DNA of 64,000 nt from Manis javanica. Its lineage: Eukaryota; Chordata; Mammalia; Pholidota; Manidae. This document shows, in pieces, positions 22,265 to 64,000 of the stretch (positions are counted from its first letter, which is position 1; each line of letters opens with the position of its first letter). The position numbers and the translations under genes are program-made. Location of the stretch: assembly GCF_040802235.1 (NCBI RefSeq), contig NC_133166.1:113784991-113848990 (forward strand), given 5' to 3'. The notes below the pieces were generated by a model, which was not told where the DNA came from, made no database searches, and worked only from the letters and a program-made list of their open reading frames with translations.

Positions 22265-23450
22265 TGACAGCTGAGGAAGGATTTTTATTTTTTTGCTGTC
22301 TATATGGTACAATCTTCACAGTAGCAGGAATGTATACACAAAAAACAAGAGTTCAGAGTTAAAAAACATTCATCCCAAAGGACATCTCCTATACACAGAT
22401 TTCACAGCTGTACTTTGTCCAAGCCCCCACACCCCACATCCAGGCTGTCCCCGCCGGACGGACACGTCACGGGCATCAGAAGCAGTGAGGTGGGCACTGG
22501 CCAGAGGTGGGGCCAGGGTCCCCTCTCCGCACGCTGCAGCCCGGGGGCAGTCAGCTTTGTCACAGACGCCCCAGCTCCTGGCTGAGCAGAGGTGGAGGAG
22601 AAAAAGCAGCAGAGAGCAGGACACAAAAAGCCTGCTCCCTGCTGGGGAAGCAGACAAGAGGCATGTGTCCCGCCCTGCACTGCTCCTGGTCCAGGCGGCA
22701 GCCCTCCGTCGGTGGCCCTCTGTGGCCATGGCTCCCTGCCTGCTCCAGAGCTGGGGTTCATACGGCTTGTTCAGTCAGGAGGAGGGCACGGCCAGGCTGC
22801 CTCCAGGGTGAGATTCATCAGCATGACAAAGTATAACAGGCCCCAAGGAGCTACAGTCATCCTTGCTGCGCAGGCAGCAGCTCGCGTATGTCATGTGCAG
22901 CCTGCCAACTTGAGCGTCAGACATTTGGACCTAAAGGGTGAAGGAGCAGCTTTTGGAGATGAGGTCAGGCCGCAAAGCAACGTCACAGTCAATCTCTGCT
23001 CGCTCGCCACTGGGGAGCGGGCAGTGTCTACACACAGTCACCTAGAGGGCCTGGTCACAGTGTTCACCAGCATGTTAATTAAAATACTTTTAAAAATCAA
23101 CATTGGGCAAAAAAAGCCCCTGCAGGAACCCTGTTACTCTTGCTGTCTAGTCTGACCGGGGGCTGCAGGCCCCAGATATAAATGACTTCTCTGCGTCACA
23201 AGGATCCCGAGGTATCGCGCTGCTGTATTCTAGTTCTGCTTCCCAATCTCACCGCAGAGTCCCAGTAAATCGTAAACAAGATAGGAAATAAATGTCACTC
23301 AGTTGTAAATACAGTCTTTTGTATCATACACATCTGTGCCGGGCAGCAAGCCCCCCGACACCTTCCAGCCCCAGGTGCGGTACCGGGCTCAGGCCCGCTG
23401 GCGCAGCTGCCCACACCGTCCAGGTGCAGCGCGAGGGGTCCGCCCCACCA
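22265..23450 (-). terminator. CHKA: CHKA 3' UTR and poly(A) signal
   Basis: The 3' UTR runs leftward from the stop codon at 23451-23453. AATAAA on the minus strand is the complement of 22284-22289, giving a UTR of about 1.19 kb. Its proximal part contains AT-rich stretches (around 23070-23110 and 23280-23330). No other canonical minus-strand signal was noticed in between. Confidence 0.75.
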
Positions 23451-58137
<34,687 letters not shown>

Positions 58138-58149
58138 TTAAAGGTAAGC

Positions 58150-58188
58150 TAAGCCACTCTTTTCTATTTTTTTTTTTAAGCCACTCTT
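58150..58188 (-). mobile_element. Poly(A)-only insertion with 12-bp duplication
   Basis: 'taagccactctt' occurs at 58150-58161 and again at 58177-58188. The copies flank only 15 bases, a T-rich run on the plus strand (A-rich on the minus strand). That is the footprint expected of a retroposition event truncated to its tail. It lies 48 to 86 bases upstream of CHKA exon 2. Confidence 0.5.
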
Positions 58189-60199
58189 CTTAAATAACTA
58201 CGGATGAGAAGTCAGGATCCCACAAGAATTCTCCTCCTCTGAGTCTTCATTTATTACACCTCAGGATACCTGCAACAAAAATGAAGAACTCCACAGCTTT
58301 CCAATCAATTCCATGAGTCACATTAAACCCCATTGGTCCCTCCACATTAGCACTGGGGTGAGTGTTTTTAATTGCACATGTGTTCCTGCACTTCACATTG
58401 GCCTCTGGTGAATGATGAGGACCAAGGTGAACCCTCTTCACACTAGGAATGGGGGAAATCCTAGAGGAACTCCTTCTGGCCCATGTTCTTCTATGACCCA
58501 AAATTTCCATTACATTCCCATAAATACCAGTGAAAATCTTGGGGAAATACCTAAACTGCCTGCTTCAGGATTTCCTGTTTGAAGTACACCTCCAAGATCC
58601 ACCTCTTCCATGCCTATGTTAGCAGAAATTTCTCAACTGATTTTGACTAACAGCTTTTCAAAACACTTGCAACATTAACTGGTCACCGGAACTTTCAGAG
58701 GCAATGGAATACTTCAGTATCCTCGACCTCCCACTCTACCAAAGACAAGAAACAAGTTACAGGAAAGTAACAGCCTTTGGGGACAAATCACCTGCCTGGG
58801 TTGACAACGATTAGGTACAGAGGAGGGCCACTTAGTGCAGGGGAGTGGAGATGAAGGAATGAAAGCACTGTATGCCTGGGATGGCAAGGAGGCCCCGCAT
58901 CTACAGTAGAGTTGAGGGTCCCTAACTCATTCTTACCTAGTCAATAAATCTTAACGAACTATGACATAAGCAAAGCCCTACACTGGAAGTTAGGTAACAC
59001 AAAACTGAATTACGCTCTGCTCTGCCCTCAAAAACTTCCACGCCAATGAAGAAAGACAGAATTCAAAATCGTAGGACAGTGTCTGAAGCCATGTGCTCGG
59101 CAAATCATGACTTTATATCCACCATCAGGTGTCTCAATATTACACAACTTTGGGAGAAAAAGTTATCAGCAACTGGGACCACAGCTTTTGAGAGTGACAT
59201 CTCCCAGTCACAGGAACCACCAGCCTCTTCCCCCATCCACGAACAGTCCCATCTAGGCAAGCTATGCTCCTAAAAGGGAGGCTAAAATTCAGAGCTAATT
59301 CACATCATGTGTAGAATTATACAGGGATTATGTATACATCGACAAGCACTGCCAAGAAACACAGGTCAAGAGAAACCATTCAATTTGTGTGGGGGAGGAA
59401 AGATAACTTACCTGGGACCTTGTTAAAGGCGCTATATTAACACCGGCATAACAGTTCTGAAAGTTCGGCTGCTACCGCAGCCCTCCTCTTCCTCAGTGAG
59501 AGAGCCCAGACTTTATTCAGGCAGCAAAACGCCTAGTCTCAAAACTAAGTTTACTACCTGTCGTATTTACAGCTAGATGTGCCCCTGGGACCAAGTGCTA
59601 TAAATAAAATAAAATGTAAAAGGAAGTTCATGTGACTTTTGGGAAATCAACTGGAGACACACACCCAGTTCTCAACCTGCTGTCCGCAAGGAGGAGACGG
59701 TGTAGCAATTGCTAAGCTCCTGGTCCTGAGCTCCAAACCCACACTTCAGTTTTGCATTGTAACACTGGTCAAGGACTCCTTTATCATGGGCTCAGGATTA
59801 GCTTCTGCATCAGGGGCCCTGGAGGGAAGGCCAGGGATTGTCTGCTTGCTGCTTCTGTCCTGGGCTGCGGCAGCAAGGCGCCAGCCCGGCAGAGGCAGCT
59901 GTTGGGTTGCCATTTCTTTCAGCAACCCCTGAACCAGCCTCATGGCGCCCTCTCAGGAGTGCCGGTTCAGGCTCCACAGGGATGCTCCTCAAGTTCAGAC
60001 ACGCCTGGGGACGCCTGTCCTGAGTTTCCAGGTTCTAATAATCCCAACCTCTTCCCTCGGTCCCCCAGCCAGAGGGTGGGGCTGCTCCTGCAGGTCTTAC
60101 TTTAATCATGTCCGTGTTCCTGTTTGGCTTTTTCAGTTCTCCAACACCTGTTTATGCGGTTCCCTATATAAATGCTTCTATGGTGAAATACCTAGTGTT

Positions 60200-60480
60200 G
60201 ATTTCATTTGCTTACCAGGGTTCTGACTGGCACACATGGCCAGAGCTTTAGCAGCTTCCTAGATCATGAGAATAAGGGCCACATTCTGGTAATCGCAGAG
60301 CCGTTAGCGGAAAGGAGCCTGCATCACCACAAGCCCATGGAGCTGCTGCACCTGCCTGACTGGACTACTTGCAGACCTCTTTAACACAAAAGGGAAATAA
60401 ATTTCTGTGCTGTTTAAGCCTCTCTGAGTCTTCTGTTATCAGCAGGTAACCACGTACTAACTAATACATCACACCCACTT
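60200..60480 (+). repeat. LTR-like 3' end (MaLR type?)
   Basis: The end 'gggaaataaatttctgtgct', 'gtttaagcctctctgagtct' and 'cgtactaactaatacatc' resembles the 3' end of MaLR-class LTRs. Family not determined. Confidence 0.4.
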
Positions 60481-60509
60481 ACTTGTTTTCTTTCCATGTG
60501 GAAATCCCT

Positions 60510-60830
60510 CCTCACTCTTCTGCTATCTAAAAACTACCTACTGTTTAAGACCAAGTTCAAGTCCACCTCCTTGAGACGCTTTCATCATCTGCCCTGCTAG
60601 CACCCTCAATTTTGAAGGCCCACTGGCCCCAAATGGTGGGTGCTCCATGAGGATTTTCTGAAAATGACAATAACCAGCAGCACTCTTGTCCCAAAGCCTC
60701 TGTTCTAGAAATTCTTCTTGTTGTTTGGTAACTGATTGCCTTACATTGTTCTCTAATAGATTTGTGCATTACTTGTGGCTTCCTAATTAGATTGCAAGCT
60801 CCCTAAAGGATAGTCCGTCTTCCTGGGGGA
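60510..60830 (+). repeat. L2 LINE fragment
   Basis: Sense L2: 'taagaccaagttcaagtcca', 'cctccttgagacgctttcat', then 'ctaattagattgcaagctcc'. Confidence 0.65.
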
Positions 60831-60879
60831 AGGCATCATGCTAAGAGACAGACCATAGGTTTCAGAGATGGGAAGCCAG

Positions 60880-61010
60880 GCATCCCACTGCTGCCTGTAT
60901 TAGCTGTGCAACCTTGGGCACACCACTAAACCTCTCTGACCCTCAAATTCACTCCTCTGTAAAATAGTAACCATGGTAAGAGCTCCTTAGTATTCAACTC
61001 CTAAGTATTC
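60880..61010 (+). repeat. MIR SINE
   Basis: Sense MIR: 'tagctgtgcaaccttgggca', 'acctctctgaccctcaaatt', 'cactcctctgtaaaatag'. Confidence 0.7.
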
Positions 61011-61019
61011 AACAAGGAT

Positions 61020-61170
61020 TAGCTCATTTCACCCTCCCGACGATCCTACAGGGTGGATGCTGGCACTGCCTCCAAACTTTACACAGGAGGAACTGAAGCA
61101 CACAGCAAGAAGTGGCTGAGCTGGCATCTGAATGAAGACAGATGGCCCCAGGGCCCTTGCTTGCGGCTCT
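61020..61170 (-). repeat. MIR SINE
   Basis: Reversed MIR: 'ggattagctcatttcaccct', 'ctttacacaggaggaactga', 'agcacacagcaagaagtggc'. It lies opposite in orientation to the MIR just before it. Confidence 0.6.
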
Positions 61171-61304
61171 GACACCGGGAGACACAGAGATGAAGCAGAA
61201 GAGCACTAGGCAGAATGCTAAACACGCAGGAGGTGCTGGGGGCACCGTGATCGATCACCAGAGCCTTACATGGGGACTATATGTACAGACCTGCATACAA
61301 CAAA

Positions 61305-61445
61305 CAGTCGTTTCCTAGGGCTGCTGTAACATGACCACAAAGGTAGTGTCATAAAACAACACACACTTGGTATCTTATAGTTTTGGAGTTCAGACACCTG
61401 AAAATAGGTCTTACGGTGCTAAAAATCAAGATGTTGGCATAGCTG
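61305..61445 (-). repeat. MLT1 LTR 3'-end fragment
   Basis: Reversed MLT1 terminus: 'tttcctagggctgctgtaac', 'taaaacaacacacacttggt', 'tatagttttggagttcagac', then 'tcaagatgttggcatagct'. Confidence 0.65.
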
Positions 61446-61735
61446 TGCATCAAAAGGACATATATGACATTCCAGGAAACACAAAATAGCTAAAAACAGA
61501 TTTGGATGAGCTGATGAATTTCAATAAATAGAGATTACCAGCAGGAACTGGGAAATTAGTCTTTAATGTGCAGAGTTTCCAACTGGGAAGATGAAAACAT
61601 TCTTGGGATGGATGGTGGGGGATGGTTGCACAATAACGTGAGCAGTTAGTGCCACTGGACTGTACCCTTAATGGTTAAAACAGTAAACTTTCTGTGTATA
61701 TTTTACTGCAATTTTAAAAAAATGAAGGAATGAAA
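61445..61735 (+). repeat. Old L1 3'-end fragment
   Basis: Sense L1 tail: 'ttcttgggatggatggtggg', 'gatggttgcacaataacgtg', 'ccactggactgtacccttaa', 'tggttaaaacagtaaacttt', ending in an A-rich stretch. Confidence 0.75.
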
Positions 61736-62070
61736 TACCTACACAAGCTGTGACATGGAAGAACCTTAAAAACACTGTGCTAAGTGGAAGAAGCCAGTCA
61801 TGAAAGAACACATATTGCATGATTCTATTCATGTGAAATGTCCAGAACAAGGAAATCTACAGATAGAAATTAGATTAGTGGGTGCCTAGAGCTAAGATGG
61901 GAGGTAGTTTAAAAGGATAAGGTTTCCTTCTGAGGTGATGAAAATGCTCTAAAAGTGATCGTGGTGGTGGCTGCATATACCTATGAATATACTAAAACCC
62001 ACTGAACCATATAGTTTAAATGGGTGAATTATATGGTATGTGAACTAAAACCTAACAAAGCTTTTTTTCA
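61736..62070 (+). repeat. Second old L1 3'-end fragment
   Basis: Another sense L1 tail of a different subfamily: 'gtgctaagtggaagaagcca', 'ttgcatgattctattcatgt', 'gattagtgggtgcctagagc', then 'accatatagtttaaatgggt'. Confidence 0.75.
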
Positions 62071-63313
62071 AAAAAGAAAAATGATTTTTTTTTAACCAAT
62101 TAAAAAACGTGATTTATGCTTCTATGGAAACAGCGTTTCCCAGATATAAATAAGTCATACTTACGAATCTTTTTCAACAGCTTGTTTAAAAGAAATCAAT
62201 CGCCAGTATTAGGAACTTCCTCAAGAGCAAGGCCCTAAAGGCCCTATTTTCCCCACAAATTAGTTGTCCACCCCAGTTGAGGAAGACTAAAAGACAAGGG
62301 AACCCAAAGCTCTGGTTTTTCTCAAATAGGACGGAAGGAAGGTGTGGAGACAGAAGGACCCAAAGAGCCTTCATTTTTCTTCTCAATTCAGGGCAGTGCC
62401 TCAAATGCGACAGCTTATGAGAGCTGCCCTGCCACATCCAGGCACAGCCAACCGAGGCTTCTGGCTACCAGGCAACAGGACAGGCATTACACCAGTTAAA
62501 AACCCTGGTTTTCCTTCCTGTCACACACTCCTCAAGGCTCAGTCAACGGCGAGAGCAAACAGATGAACTACTGTTCTAAGCTGTGTACCTCTATTCAAAG
62601 TTTAATCCTGCGCTCCCAAAGAAGGCAGGCAGGCCAGCTGGGCCAGAAACAGGCCCACAACCTGGAAATCTTTCATCTCCTGTATTATCTATAGCCTCTT
62701 TTGTTCAAAAGGCTCTAGTGGAAGGCAGTAAACTGTAGATTATTTTTTAGTGACAAAATAAATGAAACAAGGTCATCATCATGAGTGACTGAAACTGTGA
62801 GAAACCACCAAAAAAAATACCGGTTACCAATGAGCCAAATGATATGACTAGGAACAAGAAGATATGCCACAGAAATGGTAGCAAAAAATACAACAGCCCA
62901 ATTATCCTCCTAAGTAAAACCCCAGGAACTCTCAAGGATTTCAAATGAGTTTCAAACTACAAACTTTTTTTAATCATCTGGCAGAACAGCTTTACAGTAA
63001 ACATACATGCCATAACTAAATTTAGGAGGCACAAGATACTCACATAAGCAAAATATAAAATAAAATGAAAGTAACACATTCAGTTCATGGCGTTCAGTAT
63101 GTGTGAGCAACCCGTGGCAGGTAGGAGACTGAAAATTCAAACCAGCGCCCTCCTGACCTAGCTAAGTATGCATCGCTGATCTGCAGCCTACAAGTCTCTA
63201 AAGCAAAGAGATGAGCTGAACAGAGAGAGCTGCTTTTATATAGATTAACTTTAACTTACAATTAAGAAAGTCTTGACTCATGAAATGACCGCAAACAGAA
63301 AAGTGGATATTTG

Positions 63314-63333
63314 AAAAAAAAAAAAAAAAAAAA
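63314..63333. repeat. A20 homopolymer
   Basis: Twenty consecutive A, then GGCAAAACAAAACAAAG. The tail is uninterrupted, so it is young or under slippage. No recognisable element precedes it. Confidence 0.8.
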
Positions 63334-63689
63334 GGCAAAACAAAACAAAGAATAAACCCCAAACTAAAAAATCACAGCTGTTACACATTTAGCAGAAAAG
63401 AAATTTGTGAAACTGAGCCACACAGCTGCCCTTAGCAGCACTGTGCAGTTCATCCTATTCAAGGTCTACCTACAATCACGAGAAATGAAGAACTTTAGGT
63501 GACCTGGCTATGTTTTTAAAAACTCAACTTAAGTTTTATCAGTTTTACTGAAGCAATTAAAGTGGGCTGCTTATAATGTGCATTAAATTGTTTGATTTTC
63601 GGATTTTCGAATCTTTGTTCCAAAAAACTGAGGTCACACAGATCTGAAAGACCTAAAAAATATAAAAGATAACAAGATTCCCAAATTCT

Positions 63690-63900
63690 ATCATTCAAAC
63701 ATAATAACCACTTTGAACCTTTTGGTATATATTTTTTGTCATTTTTCTGAGCTCCTTTTTCCTACTTTTTTCTTTTTATTAAAATTGGGGTCACACTGAA
63801 TATATTGCTCTACAATGTTCCTTTTCTACTTATATTATGAGCATTTTCCATCAATTCGGCATTAGAAACATTTTTAATCATGGATGGAATTTCATCTTAA
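63690..63900 (-). repeat. Old L1 3'-end fragment
   Basis: Reversed L1 order: 'attggggtcacactgaatat', 'attgctctacaatgttcctt', 'tatgagcattttccatcaat', 'atggatggaatttcatctta'. Confidence 0.55.
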
Positions 63901-64000
63901 AGATATAGCATGGTTTAAACAACTGCCTACTGCTAAAGATACTGTTTTACTTTATTTTTTGTTTTACTATTAATTTACTTATTATTTATTTGTTTTACCA

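Noticed and set aside
59000-64000. CHKA exon 1 within the window
   Set aside because: Exon 1 should be GC-rich and encode a Pro-rich N-terminus. No such segment occurs on the minus strand here, so it lies beyond 64000.

Overview
The window is nuclear DNA from a placental mammal. It has spliced genes with GT-AG introns and CpG-rich promoters. It also carries many ancient mammalian repeats (MIR, L2, old L1 3' ends, MLT1-type LTRs, a MER5A-like hAT remnant). The gene order ALDH3B1 > NDUFS8 > TCIRG1 > < CHKA is that of human chromosome 11q13.2. The proteins differ from the human ones at scattered positions, and NDUFS8 reads more like the bovine form, so a laurasiatherian is my best guess. That guess rests on remembered sequences. 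I recognise no Alu, B1/B2 or other young SINE, so I cannot name the species.

Layout. Positions 1-1598 are the last intron of ALDH3B1 (+), and its final coding exon is 1599-1789. NDUFS8 (+) runs from a promoter with five CCAAT boxes (3424-3585) to a stop at 7520-7522. Its six coding exons give 210 residues, the normal length. TCIRG1 (+) runs from a GC-box promoter near 9240 to a stop at 20246-20248 and a poly(A) signal at 20307. Its nineteen coding exons give 829 residues, against 830 in human. CHKA lies on the minus strand. It starts beyond the right edge, and exons 2-12 are here (58102 down to 23451), with a 3' UTR ending near 22265. Its 340 in-window residues match the C-terminal part of choline kinase alpha.

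The left 23 kb is GC-rich and gene-dense. From about 24 kb the sequence becomes AT-rich and consists almost wholly of CHKA introns, including an old L1 of about 3.5 kb between exons 11 and 12.

The four genes have unrelated jobs: aldehyde oxidation, complex I electron transfer, V-ATPase proton pumping in osteoclasts, and phosphatidylcholine synthesis. They are neighbours by conserved synteny, not an operon or pathway. I found no evidence of an undescribed system. The observations most worth checking are: a regularly spaced CCAAT array at the NDUFS8 promoter; a weak TCIRG1 exon 4 donor with a better-looking frame-shifting donor 16 nt downstream; a possible in-frame 30-nt microexon in CHKA intron 2; a poly(A)-only insertion with a 12-bp target duplication just upstream of CHKA exon 2; and a possible MIR-supplied poly(A) signal for ALDH3B1.

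Exon boundaries were set by reading frame, splice-site consensus and fit to the known proteins, and every exon phase closes without a break. Repeat names come from remembered consensus sequences, so their edges are approximate.
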